Below, in pieces: positions 17,451-26,093 of a DNA stretch of 64,000 nucleotides (position 1 is the stretch's first letter; each line of letters opens with the position of its first letter). Source of the DNA: JALOLG01 sp963776935 (GTDB taxonomy: Bacteria; Actinomycetota; Acidimicrobiia; Acidimicrobiales; Ilumatobacteraceae). Below the pieces are notes generated by a model. That model had not been told where the DNA came from. It was given only the letters and a program-made list of their open reading frames with translations, and searched no databases. The DNA is taken from contig CAVZOP010000004.1 of the NCBI GenBank assembly GCA_963776935.1, forward strand, positions 42,605 through 106,604, written 5' to 3'. Both the position numbers and the translations under genes were made by a program.

Positions 17451-17900
17451 ATGGCAGCAAAGAAGCCCCGGGCTCGCGTCAAGGACGCCAACCCCCGCAA
17501 GTACAAGAAGAAGACCAGCCCGCTCGTTCTCGAGTCGATCGACTACGTCGACTACAAGAACGTCGATCTGCTCAACCGGTTCATGAGCGACCGGGCCAAG
17601 ATCCGCAACCGCCGCGTCACCGGCAACGACGTCCAGCAGCAGCGCGACATCGCCAACGCGATCAAGGTCGCTCGCGAGATGGGCCTGTTGCCGTACGCCA
17701 GGCGGGTCGCCTCGGCGAGCCGTCAGCGCCCGTCCCGCGACGGTGACGGCGGCGGCCGCCGCTCGCGCGATTCCGCCGAAGCCGACGTCGCCGAGAGCCC
17801 GGTCGCGGCGCTCGGTGCCGACGAGCTGACCCTCGACGCCACCGACGACGTGGTCATCGCCGACGACGCGGTCATCGCCGACGACGGCGTGGAGGCCTGA
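17451..17900 (+). CDS. rpsR: 30S ribosomal protein S18 with long acidic C-terminal extension
   Basis: Of 149 aa, residues about 15-90 are the S18 core (KYKKKTSPLVLESIDYVDYK, then RFMSDRAKIRNRRVTGNDVQ and QQRDIANAIKVAREMGLLPY). S18 proteins are usually 75-90 aa. Here about 58 more residues follow: a basic RRVASASRQRPSRDGDGGG stretch, then an acidic tail with repeated VVIADD/AVIADD. Zinc cysteines are absent. The extension keeps the codon bias of its surroundings and is followed by rplI after 3 bp, so it is not an obvious frame error. Its role is unknown. Confidence 0.95.
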   Translation: MAAKKPRARVKDANPRKYKKKTSPLVLESIDYVDYKNVDLLNRFMSDRAKIRNRRVTGNDVQQQRDIANAIKVAREMGLLPYARRVASASRQRPSRDGDGGGRRSRDSAEADVAESPVAALGADELTLDATDDVVIADDAVIADDGVEA

Positions 17901-17903
17901 CCG

Positions 17904-18347
17904 ATGAAGGTGATCCTGCGATCCGATCTCGACGGGCTCGGCAAGCGCGGCGACATCGTCGACGTCGCCGATGGTCATGCCCGCAACTACCTGTTGCCGC
18001 AGGGGCTGGCGCTCGTCGCCACGTCGGGTGCGGCCGACCAGGCCGCCAAGATGCGTCGCTCCCGAGACCTGCGCGACGCCAGCGACCGTGAGGCGGCTCA
18101 GACCGTCGCCACCACGCTTGTCCCCAAGATCATCACCGTCGCCGCCAAGGCCGGAACCGAGGGCCGGCTGTTCGGATCGGTCACGACCGCCGACGTCGTC
18201 GACGCCGTTCGCGCCCAGACCGGTGTCGTGCTCGATCGCCGACAGTTACAGGCCGAGCCGATCAAGACCGTCGGTCAGCACACCGTTATCGCATCGCTTC
18301 ATTCCGACGTTTCGTTCCCGATCACGATCGAAGTCGTCCCGACCTAG
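17904..18347 (+). CDS. rplI: 50S ribosomal protein L9
   Basis: The product is 147 aa and begins MKVILRSDLDGLGKRGDIVD. The N-terminal domain with GDIVDVADGHARNYLLPQGL (about residues 15-34) is the L9 signature. A linking helix (AAKMRRSRDLRDASDREAAQ) and the C-terminal domain (EGRLFGSVTTADVVDAV, then HTVIASLHSDVSFPITIEVV) follow. This is normal length. It is the last gene before a strong hairpin terminator at 18388-18415. Confidence 0.97.
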   Translation: MKVILRSDLDGLGKRGDIVDVADGHARNYLLPQGLALVATSGAADQAAKMRRSRDLRDASDREAAQTVATTLVPKIITVAAKAGTEGRLFGSVTTADVVDAVRAQTGVVLDRRQLQAEPIKTVGQHTVIASLHSDVSFPITIEVVPT

Positions 18348-18387
18348 GCCCACCGTCCTCGGCGCCACCGAGCGCCCTGATCGTCGC

Positions 18388-18415
18388 GGCCCCTGCTGTG
18401 TCCACAGCAGGGGCC
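18388..18415 (+). terminator. Intrinsic-type terminator after rplI
   Basis: GGCCCCTGCTGTG and CACAGCAGGGGCC form a perfect 13-bp inverted repeat with almost no spacer. In practice the loop will open to TGTCCA. Four T residues begin 5 nt later (GTGCTTTT). It lies 41 bp after the rplI stop and before dnaB, so it probably separates the ribosomal operon from the helicase gene. Confidence 0.75.
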
Positions 18416-18489
18416 GTGCTTTTCCCCCGGAGATTCACAGCTTGTGCCCCTAGCGATCCCCAAGTGGTGAGGGCAAGAGTGGGAACCCC

Positions 18490-20926
18490 ATGCCAGGTGA
18501 ACGACAGCCGAACGGTCAGCGAACGACCGACCGAACCCGCCGGAGCGAGGGGAGGGTGCCCCCGCACAACTTGCAGGCCGAGGAATCGGTGCTCGGGGCG
18601 CTGTTGCTGTCACGTGAGGCGATTGGCGTCGTCAGCGAGCAGGGGCTGAATCCGGCCGACTTCTACCGCCCGGCCCATCAGCACATCTTCGACGCGATCC
18701 GCGCCCTGTACTCGAGCGGCGGCCCGGTCGACACGGTCACCGTCGCCGACGAGCTGCGCCGCGGCGGGCTGCTCGAAGAGGTCGGTGGCTCGGAGGCGAT
18801 GCACGAGCTGCAGAACGCGACGCCCGCCATCTCGAGCGCCAGCCACTACGCCAAGATCGTCCAGGACACGGCGATGCTGCGCCGCCTGATCTATGTGGCG
18901 GGCGACATCGCCGAGCTCGCCTACAGCGAGCCCGACGACGTCACCAAGGCGCTCGACGAGGCCGAGACCAAGGTGTTCGCGGTTGCCGAGCAGCGGGTCA
19001 CCGACTCGGTTCGCCAGCTCGACCACCTGTTGTCGGAGGCGATGGACCGCCTCCAGGAGACGTTCGATCGCGGCGACACGATCACCGGCGTCGCCACCGG
19101 CTACACCGACATCGACGAGCTGCTGTCGGGGCTCCAGCCGAGCTCGCTCTACATCGTGGGGGCCCGACCCGCGATGGGGAAGTGCGTCGCATGGGACACG
19201 CCGATGGTCGACGTGTCGACCGGCGAGGTGGTCGCCGCCGCCGAACTGATGGACCGCGCCGCGGCTCGTGGCGGTCTCGACATGCTGTCGCTCGACGCCG
19301 AGGGTCGCCAGGCGCGTTCGATCGCGTCGGCGTGTCTCGACGATGGCGTGAAGCCGGTGTTCCGGGTACGAACCCGTTCCGGTCGCGAGGTGACGATCAC
19401 CGCGTCGCATCCACTGCTGACCGCGAGGGGCTGGCGCGCCCTCGAATCGATCAGGGTCGGTGAGGTCGTCGCCGTACCGACCCGTCTCGCCGTGTTCGGT
19501 GACGACGAGCTCGCCGACCACGACATCGACGTGTTGGCGGGCGGTGTCGATCCCGACCGATCCGGTGCGCGGGTTCCCCCGGCCGTCTTCCGTCTCACGC
19601 CCGACGGGGTGGCCCGGTTCTTGAACCGGTTGTTCGCAGGCGACGCGACCTCGTGGATGGCGAGCCTCGGAAGCTGCCGGATCGGGTATACGACGGCATC
19701 CGATCGCCTGGCCGCCGATGTCGCCCACCTGCTGTTGCGGTTCGGCATCCGCGCCAAGCGGCGCCAAGGGCCGTCCGATCGGCCGGGTGACAACGCGGCG
19801 TTCGAGGTCGAGGTGATCGACAGCGCGTCGCTGATCACGTTCGCCGACCGGATCGGCATCCACGGCAAGGAGACGACGGTCTCGATCGTGCGCGCCCACG
19901 CCACGGCGAGGACGTTCGGCGGCTCGATCGACGCCGGTTCCCGTCGCGGTGTGGGACGACATCGTCAAGGCCGCCGGCGAGCTCACGTGGGCCGAGCTCA
20001 ACGACCTGTGCGGCAAGCCTCGCTCGCACGACTGGCACGCCTACCGCGGTTGGGTGTCGAAGGAGACCGTCGCCCAACTCGCCGAGGCCCTGGACGACGA
20101 CCGGCTGCGATGGTGGGCGTCGCCCGACGTGCTGTGGGACGAGATCGTGGCGATCGAGCCGGTCGGGTCGACACGGGTCATCGATTTCACGGTTCCGGAT
20201 CTCCACAACTTCGTCGCCGCCGACTTCTACGTGCACAACACCGCGTTCGGGCTCGGCATGGCCACCCACGTGGCCCAGCACGGTCAGAAGCCGGTGCTCG
20301 TGTTCTCGCTCGAGATGGGCCACGCCGAGCTGACCCAGCGCATCCTGTCGAGCGAGGCGAGGGTCGACTCGATGAAGATCCGCACGGGGCGGCTCGCCGA
20401 GGCCGACTGGGCCAAGATCGGCAAGGCGATCGGGCGCCTCGAGGTGCCGTTGTTCCTCGACGACAACCCCCGCGTCACGGTGATGGAGATCCGCGCCAAG
20501 GCGCGGCGCATCAAGGCCCGCTACGGGGGCCTCGGTCTGATCGTCATCGACTATCTGCAGTTGATGAGCACGAGCGGCTATTCCGAGAACCGCCAGCTCG
20601 AGGTCAGCGAGATCAGCCGCAACCTGAAGATCCTGGCTCGCGAGCTCGAGGTGCCGATCGTCGCCCTCAGCCAGCTGAGCCGGAACCTGGAGGCCCGATC
20701 CGACAAACGCCCGATGCTGCAGGACCTCCGCGAGTCGGGCTCGCTCGAGCAGGACAGCGACGTCGTGATGTTCCTCTACCGCGACGAGGTGTACAACAGC
20801 GAGTCACCCGACAAGGGCTCGGCCGAGGTGATCATCGCCAAGCACCGGTCGGGGCCGATCGGCACCAAGCGCCTCGTGTTCCTCGGCCAGTACACCCGCT
20901 TCGACAACGCCGCCCGCGGCGTCTGA
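18490..20926 (+). CDS. dnaB: Replicative DNA helicase DnaB, interrupted by an intein; frame broken once inside the intein
   Basis: The N-extein (about 231 residues, 18490-19182) has the DnaB N-terminal domain, starting PPHNLQAEESVLGALLLS, and the linker, ending in the Walker A start GARPAMGK. The C-extein (228 residues, 20240-20926) resumes with TAFGLGMATHVAQHG and carries VFSLEMGH, Walker B LIVIDYLQLM, SQLSRNLEARSDKRP, and RESGSLEQDSDVVMFLYR. Together they give a 459 aa helicase of normal length. The helicase unwinds DNA at the replication fork as a hexamer. The first half and second half are in different frames. The change falls inside the intein near 19927, so as written no full helicase could be made. 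Since DnaB is essential, a sequence error is the simplest reading. Confidence 0.92.
19183..20239 (+). other. Intein in the DnaB P-loop with degenerate LAGLIDADG endonuclease
   Basis: The intein starts at Cys (CVAWDTPMVDVSTGEV), has the TxxH block TITASHPLLTARGWRAL, and ends VIDFTVPDLHNFVAADFYVHN before extein Thr, splitting GK from T in Walker A. A second LAGLIDADG-like block is FLNRLFAGDATSWM, followed by TTASDRLAADVAHLLLRFGI. The first LAGLIDADG motif is not visible, so the homing endonuclease looks decayed. The length is 1057 nt, one more than a multiple of three. The frame changes between GGS and STPVPVAVWDDIV (19921-19935). The part from GTG 19949 onward carries the C-terminal splicing blocks. 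Confidence 0.88.
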
Positions 20927-20969
20927 ATCGCTCGCCGTCGAGGTCCGGAGCGGTGTTTGCTCGCGGTGT

Positions 20970-21896
20970 TCACAGGGCGAGCTCCCAGTTCTGGCCGACG
21001 AGGTCGTGGCCGAAGCTGTGGTGGGGCTCCTCGTCGACGAGGCGGAAGCCGGCTGCCTCGTAGATCCGCCGGGCCGACACCAACACGTCGTTGGTCCACA
21101 GCATGAGCGTGCGGTACCCCGCACCGCGGGCGAAGTCGATGCACTCGTCGACGAGGCGACGTCCGATGCCGAGTCCGCGGGCGCTCGGCTCGACGATCAG
21201 GATCCGCAGCTGCGCGGTCTGGTCGTCGCGCTGACAGCAGAACACACAGCCGGCGCGGGACCCGTCGACGTCGGCGATCCACGCCTGCTCGCGCCCGGGC
21301 CGGTGGTTGGCGACGTAGTTGGCGACGATCTCGGCGATGAGCGCTTCGAAGGTGATGTCCCACGCGTATTCGTCGCGATAGATCTCGCCGTGGCGTTGGA
21401 CGACCCAGCCGAGGTCTCCGCTGTCGAGGCCACGGACGGTCACGATCCGCTGGTACTCCGTGTCGAGGACCTGCTCGATGGTGTCGATCGCCACCCCCAC
21501 CCGCCGGAGGTCGTCGGCGGTGAGTGGATCGAGGAGGGCACTGATCTGCGCGACCGAGCGGCGATCGAGGTCGGCGTATGCCGCCCGACCGGCGGTTGTG
21601 AGTGCGAGTTGCACGCGGCGCCGGTCGGTGTCGGAGCGGTGCGCCGTGACGAGGCCGGCGCGGCGCAGCCGGGCGACGATGCGAGTGAGGTAGCTCGGGT
21701 CCATCCGGAGTCGGTGGCGGAGCTCGACCTGCTCCCACGGTGCGGCGTCGCTGCGCCGGCCGAGCTCGAAGATCACGCGAGCTTCGGGGAGTGAGTACGG
21801 CGTTTCCAGCAGCCCGGCGTCGAGCAGACCGATGACCTCGGTCCAGCGCCGGTTGAACCCTCTGATGCGCTCGACATGGCCGGAGATGTTGGACAC
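20970..21896 (-). CDS. MarR-type regulator fused to GNAT acetyltransferase
   Basis: The product is 308 aa. Residues about 1-145 form a winged helix (LLETPYSLPEARVIFELGRR, then RHRLRMDPSYLTRIVARLRR, AGLVTAHRSDTDRRRVQLAL), a MarR pattern. Residues about 155-308 form a GNAT domain with the acetyl-CoA loop VEPSARGLGIGRRLVDE and RRIYEAAGFRLVDEE. The start is GTG at 21896 (MSNISGHVERIRG). This fusion is known in many bacteria, usually as a regulator with uncertain acetyl substrate. It is divergent from a stand-alone GNAT gene 46 bp away across an AT-rich stretch. Confidence 0.88.
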   Translation of the reverse strand: MSNISGHVERIRGFNRRWTEVIGLLDAGLLETPYSLPEARVIFELGRRSDAAPWEQVELRHRLRMDPSYLTRIVARLRRAGLVTAHRSDTDRRRVQLALTTAGRAAYADLDRRSVAQISALLDPLTADDLRRVGVAIDTIEQVLDTEYQRIVTVRGLDSGDLGWVVQRHGEIYRDEYAWDITFEALIAEIVANYVANHRPGREQAWIADVDGSRAGCVFCCQRDDQTAQLRILIVEPSARGLGIGRRLVDECIDFARGAGYRTLMLWTNDVLVSARRIYEAAGFRLVDEEPHHSFGHDLVGQNWELAL

Positions 21897-21942
21897 AATC
21901 CAATAATATCCCAGATCGGTTGGCTGGCTACCGTGCTCCGCC

Positions 21943-22467
21943 GTGGACCTGATGATCAGGGCGCTCACGCCCGACGACGACGCCGAAGGCATGGGCCGCC
22001 TCCTCGTCGACGGGTACCAGTCGCTGCCTGACTCCCCCGACGATCCCGAGTACTACGCCGAGCTCGCCGACGTCGGGTCACGCGTCGAGCGCGCAGTCGT
22101 CTTCGGCGCCTTCGGTGAAGGCGGTGCGCTCGGGTGCGTCACGTACGTGGCCGACGAGCTGAGCGCGTACGCCGAGCACATGCTGGCCGGGGAGGCCAGT
22201 TTCCGCATGCTCGCGGTCGCGCCAGCGGCGCGGGGGAGCGGTGTCGGCGAGGCGCTCGTTCGGCGCTGCATCGACGAGGCGACGAGCGCCGGACGAACCG
22301 CTCTCTTCATCCACTCGGGGTCGTGGATGCGCGGCGCTCATCGCCTCTACGTCCGGCTCGGCTTCGAACGTCGGGCCGACCGGGACTGGCTGATCGACGA
22401 TCCGCCGCTCCACCTGTTCGGTTTCTGGCGAGCGTTGGAGCCCGAGCGGATTCAGTCGCGGGGCTGA
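21943..22467 (+). CDS. GNAT family N-acetyltransferase
   Basis: The product is 174 aa and begins (M)DLMIRALTPDDDAEGMGRL. Motif A, which binds acetyl-CoA, is MLAVAPAARGSGVGEALVRR (about 86-105), and motif B is HRLYVRLGFERR (about 132-143). The GTG at 21943 is the longest reasonable start; an ATG three codons later would also do. It is divergent from the MarR-GNAT fusion and overlaps the convergent SnoaL-like gene by 16 bp at their 3' ends. The substrate is unknown. Confidence 0.82.
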   Translation: MDLMIRALTPDDDAEGMGRLLVDGYQSLPDSPDDPEYYAELADVGSRVERAVVFGAFGEGGALGCVTYVADELSAYAEHMLAGEASFRMLAVAPAARGSGVGEALVRRCIDEATSAGRTALFIHSGSWMRGAHRLYVRLGFERRADRDWLIDDPPLHLFGFWRALEPERIQSRG

Positions 22468-22865
22468 AGGTCGCCGAGGAATCCGAGGACCCGGCTGATC
22501 GCGCCGCCGTCGTCGAACTCGGCGACGTCCGTGCCGTTGAGGGCGACGGCGCCGGCCGTGTCGACCAGCTCCCACCCGTAGCGAGCCACGTTGTGATGGG
22601 CGTCGATGCCCGTGGTGCGGCGGAAGCGATGATCGGGATAGTGCCCGAGTACGGCACCCATCATCTCGGTGATGCCGGCGTGGCCCTTGCCGTCGATCGG
22701 CGGATCGATCAGCTCGGCGTCGGGTGCGAACGCCCTGGCGACGAGCTCGGCTCGCACGGCGTCGTCGGGCTCGCTGTAGGCGTCCATGTAGGTGTCGATG
22801 GTGGCGGTCACGGACGGTGCCGTCGCCGGGGTGGCGTCAGTGGTGGTGGTTGTGGCTTGGGTCAT
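22452..22865 (-). CDS. SnoaL-like / nuclear transport factor 2-fold protein
   Basis: The product is about 137 aa from ATG 22865 (MTQATTTTTD), preceded by GGTGGA. An ATG four codons upstream is an alternative. The NTF2-like fold is seen in IDTYMDAYSEPDDAVRAELV, FAPDAELIDPPIDGKGHAGI, MMGAVLGHYPDHRFRRTTG and DVAEFDDGGAISRVLGFLGD. Such proteins are small cone-shaped enzymes or binding proteins. It is divergent from an MmyB-type regulator. That pair is very common in actinobacteria, and two matching palindromes lie between them, so it is the likely direct target of the regulator. Confidence 0.82.
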   Translation of the reverse strand: MTQATTTTTDATPATAPSVTATIDTYMDAYSEPDDAVRAELVARAFAPDAELIDPPIDGKGHAGITEMMGAVLGHYPDHRFRRTTGIDAHHNVARYGWELVDTAGAVALNGTDVAEFDDGGAISRVLGFLGDLQPRD

Positions 22866-22902
22866 GGTGTCCACCATCGTCGCCAAGTCGGCGCATGGCG
22901 AT

Positions 22903-22940
22903 TACCCGTGTGGTAGCTGATTCTCATTACCTCGCGGGTA
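22903..22940. promoter_or_regulatory. Twin palindromic operators TACC-N5-GGTA
   Basis: Two copies of the same 13-bp palindrome, TACC-CGTGT-GGTA (22903-22915) and TACC-TCGCG-GGTA (22928-22940), lie 25 bp apart centre to centre. Both are preceded by AT. They fill the gap between the divergent SnoaL-like and MmyB-type genes. Identical half-sites with a 5-bp spacer and a spacing of about 2.4 helix turns fit two dimers of the XRE-family protein encoded next door. Binding is inference. Confidence 0.65.
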
Positions 22941-22976
22941 GTCGTGCCGCCCGTGCGGGCGTTCTAGCGTGATCCC

Positions 22977-23768
22977 ATGGCGAGACCCCGAGTCGGCGAA
23001 TTGGTTCGTGAGTGGCGTACGCGGCGGCGCAGGAGTCAGATGGACCTCGCCCTCGAGATCGGTGTGTCACCGAGACACCTGAGCTTCGTCGAGACCGGCC
23101 GATCGCGCCCGAGCCCCGAGCTCGTGCTCGCCATCGCCACGCACCTCGACGTGCCGTTGCGGGAGCGCAACACGCTGTTGCTGGCCGCCGGCTACGCGCC
23201 CCGGTACAGCCAGAGCTCGTTCGACGACCCGTCGATGGTCCACGCCCGCGCCTCGTTGCAGCGCATGCTCGACGCCCACGACCCGTACCCCGGCGTCGTC
23301 GTCGATCGAGCGTGGAACGTCGTCCTCGCCAACAACGCAGCGGCGCTGATGACCGCCGGATTGCCGGACGAACTGCTGCAGCTCCCGTTGAACGTGTACC
23401 GCGTGAGCCTGCATCCCGACGGGCTCGCGGGGCGATCTTCGAACGTGGCGGAATGGGCGCCCCCGTTGTTGCGGCAGCTGCGACGGTCGGTGGTGCTGAC
23501 CGGCGACCCCGAGCTCGAGGAGTTGCTCGTCGAGGTCGAGTCGTACCCGACCGTCGCTACCTTGCTCGACGGGTTCGAGACGATCGAGTGGGACGATCCA
23601 CCGTTGCTGATCCCGATGCGACTCACGGTCGCCGGGACCGAGTTGTCGTTGTTCACGACGATCACCACGTTCGGGACGCCGCGTGACGTCACGCTCGACG
23701 AACTGGCGCTCGAGCTGTTCTTCCCCGCCGACGCCGACACCGAACATGCGCTGCGCGGTCACGCGTGA
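22977..23768 (+). CDS. XRE-family regulator with MmyB-like ligand-binding domain
   Basis: The product is 263 aa. The helix-turn-helix is at about residues 8-62 (LVREWRTRRRRSQMDLALEI, then GVSPRHLSFVETGRSRPSPE). The rest is the MmyB-like ligand domain with LDAHDPYPGVVVDRAWNVVL, LPLNVYRVSLHPDGLA and LFTTITTFGTPRDVTLDEL. The fold is PAS-like, and in a homologue of this family it binds a fatty acid. It is divergent from the SnoaL-like gene and probably represses both promoters through the twin sites between them. Confidence 0.9.
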   Translation: MARPRVGELVREWRTRRRRSQMDLALEIGVSPRHLSFVETGRSRPSPELVLAIATHLDVPLRERNTLLLAAGYAPRYSQSSFDDPSMVHARASLQRMLDAHDPYPGVVVDRAWNVVLANNAAALMTAGLPDELLQLPLNVYRVSLHPDGLAGRSSNVAEWAPPLLRQLRRSVVLTGDPELEELLVEVESYPTVATLLDGFETIEWDDPPLLIPMRLTVAGTELSLFTTITTFGTPRDVTLDELALELFFPADADTEHALRGHA

Positions 23769-23789
23769 GCTCGTCGGGGTGGCCCAGCC

Positions 23790-24209
23790 ATGACAACGCC
23801 GACCGAGCTCGTCCAGCAGATGATGCCGTTGTGCGCGACGCTCGGGGTCACGGCACGCGAGTTCACCTCCGACGAGGTCGTGCTCGACCTCGAATGGCGA
23901 CCGGATCTGTGCACGAGCAACGGCATCCTCCACGGCGGGGTCATCATGACGCTCGCCGACTCCGCCGGTGCCGGATGCGCGTTCTTGAACCTGCCCGACG
24001 GCGCGATCGGCACGTCGACGATCGAATCCAAGACCAACTTCCTCGGTGCGGTGAAGGGTGGCTCGGTGACGGCACGATCGACCGCGTTGCACGTGGGTTC
24101 GACGACGATCGTCGTCGAGACCGATGTGCGCAACGACGCCGGTCGGTTGGTCGCCAAGGTCACCCAGACCCAGGCCGTTCTCCGCCGCGTGCCTGATCGT
24201 CATCCCTGA
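23790..24209 (+). CDS. PaaI-family hotdog thioesterase
   Basis: The product is 139 aa. The hotdog-fold signature is CTSNGILHGGVIMTLADSAG (about residues 42-61), with the conserved HGG and the Asp of LADSAG, followed by STIESKTNFLGAVKGGSVTA. PaaI-type enzymes hydrolyse phenylacetyl-CoA or other acyl-CoA thioesters. The gene begins 21 bp after the MmyB gene on the same strand and 61 bp before the ABC exporter, so it may be part of either transcript. Confidence 0.85.
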   Translation: MTTPTELVQQMMPLCATLGVTAREFTSDEVVLDLEWRPDLCTSNGILHGGVIMTLADSAGAGCAFLNLPDGAIGTSTIESKTNFLGAVKGGSVTARSTALHVGSTTIVVETDVRNDAGRLVAKVTQTQAVLRRVPDRHP

Positions 24210-24270
24210 TCAGGGCGCGTTCCCGATACCCACATTTGGATTCGCGCACCCATCGCCCAGACTGTCGGTC

Positions 24271-25263
24271 ATGTCCCCCCACGCCGTAGAGACGCGCGAG
24301 CTGGTCAAGCGTTTCGGATCCACGACGGCCGTCGACGGCGTCGACCTGGTGGTCCCGCACGGCGCGGTGTACGGACTGCTCGGCCCGAACGGTGCCGGGA
24401 AGACCACCATCGTGCGGATGCTCACCACGCTGCTGCGCCCCGACGACGGCGTGGCCCTGGTCGACGGCATCGACGTGTCCCGCGATCCCGACGGCGTCCG
24501 CCGGTGCATCGGCCTCACCGGTCAGTACGCGGCCGTCGAGGAGCGGCTCACCGGTCGCGAGAACATGCAATACGTCGGCCGCCTGTTCCACATGCCGAAG
24601 GCCGAGCGTCTCCGACGAGGCGAGGAGTTGCTCGAGCGGTTCGACCTGGTCGACGCCGCCGACCGGGTCGCCAAGACCTACTCGGGGGGCATGCGGCGGC
24701 GGCTCGACATCGCCATGAGCCTGATCGCCCGGCCCAAGGTGTTGTTCCTCGACGAGCCGACCACCGGGCTCGACCCGCGCAGCCGGCTGGCGATGTGGGA
24801 CCTCATCGAGGAGCTCGAACACGACGGCACCACCGTCCTGCTCACCACGCAGTACCTCGACGAGGCCGATCGGCTCGCCGAGCGGATCGTCGTCGTCGAC
24901 CACGGGAGGGTGATCGCCCAGGGCACACCCGACGAGTTGAAGGACCACATCGGCGGTGACCGCATCACCGTCGAGATCGCCGACGCCGCCGACCGCGAGA
25001 CGGCGATCGGTGTGCTCGCCCCGATCTGCACCGGCAAGGTCGACGTCGACGCCGGCGGTCGCAGTTTCTCGGCGCCGATCCGAACGGGCAACCGGGTCGT
25101 CCCGGGCGTGATCCGAGCGCTCGACGACGCGGGCGTCGACGTGCTCGATGTCGAGGTTCGGCGGCCGACCCTCGACGATGTGTTCCTCACACTCACCGGG
25201 CACGCGTCCGTCGAAGACGACGCCGACCACACGGCTGGTGAGCCGGTGGGAGCGCGGCGATGA
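24271..25263 (+). CDS. ABC transporter ATP-binding protein, DrrA-like
   Basis: The product is 330 aa. Walker A GPNGAGKTT is at about residues 40-48, Q-loop LTGQYAAVEERLTGREN, signature YSGGMRRRLDIAMSL (about 137-151), Walker B VLFLDEPTTGLDPR and switch His in LLTTQYLDEADRL. After about residue 230 comes the C-terminal domain with RRPTLDDVFLTLTGH, which is typical of daunorubicin-resistance DrrA-type exporters. The ATG at 24271 fits; earlier codons lie in non-homologous sequence. The stop overlaps the permease ATG (ATGA). It is probably a drug or lipid exporter. Confidence 0.92.
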   Translation: MSPHAVETRELVKRFGSTTAVDGVDLVVPHGAVYGLLGPNGAGKTTIVRMLTTLLRPDDGVALVDGIDVSRDPDGVRRCIGLTGQYAAVEERLTGRENMQYVGRLFHMPKAERLRRGEELLERFDLVDAADRVAKTYSGGMRRRLDIAMSLIARPKVLFLDEPTTGLDPRSRLAMWDLIEELEHDGTTVLLTTQYLDEADRLAERIVVVDHGRVIAQGTPDELKDHIGGDRITVEIADAADRETAIGVLAPICTGKVDVDAGGRSFSAPIRTGNRVVPGVIRALDDAGVDVLDVEVRRPTLDDVFLTLTGHASVEDDADHTAGEPVGARR

Positions 25264-26036
25264 CCACCGTCGCCCTCACCCTCGAGGACTCGTGGACCGA
25301 GGCCAGCCGCCACCTGCGGATCGTGCCGCGCAACATCGAGTTGCTCCTGTTCTCGACGATCCAGCCGATCATGTTCGTCGTCCTGTTCGTGTACGTGTTC
25401 GGCGGTTCGATCGAGGTCGACGGCTACGACGACTACATCCAGTTCCTGCTGCCGGGGATCTTCAGCCAGTCGCTCGTGTTCAACTCGGCGTTCACCGGCG
25501 TCGGCCTCGCCGAGGATCTCCAAAAGGGCCTCATCGACCGGCTCCGTTCGCTGCCCATGGCGCGGTCGGCGGTGCTCATCGGGCGCACGGTGTCCGACCT
25601 CGTCCGCAACGTGTTCACGTTCTTCGTGATGCTCGGTGTCTCGTTCATCATCGGGTTCCGTTTCGACGGCAGCCTGGCTGCCGCCGCCGCAGCGACGCTC
25701 CTGTTGCTGCTCTTCAGCTACTCGCTGAGCTGGGTGCAGGCGCTGATCGGGCTCTCGGTGAAGTCGGTCGAGGCCGCCAACTCGGCCGGGTTCATCTGGA
25801 TGTTCCCGATGACGTTCGTGTCGTCGGCGTTCGTCGACCCGAGCACGATGCCCGACTGGCTCGAGCCGATCGCCGAGGCGAATCCGTTCACGAAGGTGAC
25901 GAACGCGGCGCGGGCGCTCTACAACGGTCTCGACCCCGGCAACGACGTGTGGTGGAGCCTCGGATGGTCGCTCGGCCTGATCGTCGTGTTCGCTGCGCTG
26001 GCGACCCGCAAGTTCGACCGGTCGACGAGCGCCTGA
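25260..26036 (+). CDS. ABC-2 type permease, DrrB-like
   Basis: This is a 258 aa protein with six predicted helices. LLLFSTIQPIMFVVLFVYVF is the first, and LLPGIFSQSLVFNSAFTGVG, VFTFFVMLGVSFIIGF, AAAATLLLLLFSYSLSWVQA, FIWMFPMTFVSSAFVDPSTM and WSLGWSLGLIVVFAALATRK follow. EDLQKGLIDRLRSLPM is the coupling helix typical of ABC-2 exporters. The start overlaps the ATPase stop by four bases. The C-terminus runs into a tandem repeat shared with the end of metH. Confidence 0.9.
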   Translation: MTTVALTLEDSWTEASRHLRIVPRNIELLLFSTIQPIMFVVLFVYVFGGSIEVDGYDDYIQFLLPGIFSQSLVFNSAFTGVGLAEDLQKGLIDRLRSLPMARSAVLIGRTVSDLVRNVFTFFVMLGVSFIIGFRFDGSLAAAAAATLLLLLFSYSLSWVQALIGLSVKSVEAANSAGFIWMFPMTFVSSAFVDPSTMPDWLEPIAEANPFTKVTNAARALYNGLDPGNDVWWSLGWSLGLIVVFAALATRKFDRSTSA

Positions 26037-26093
26037 CACGACCAGGGCGGGGCAACGTCAACGAGCGCCCGACACGATCAGGCCGGGGCAACG

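Noticed and set aside
19900..19960. Programmed +1 frameshift site in dnaB
   Set aside because: No slippery run, rare-codon stop context or stimulatory hairpin is evident, and the shift would lie inside the intein, which makes no sense for regulation.
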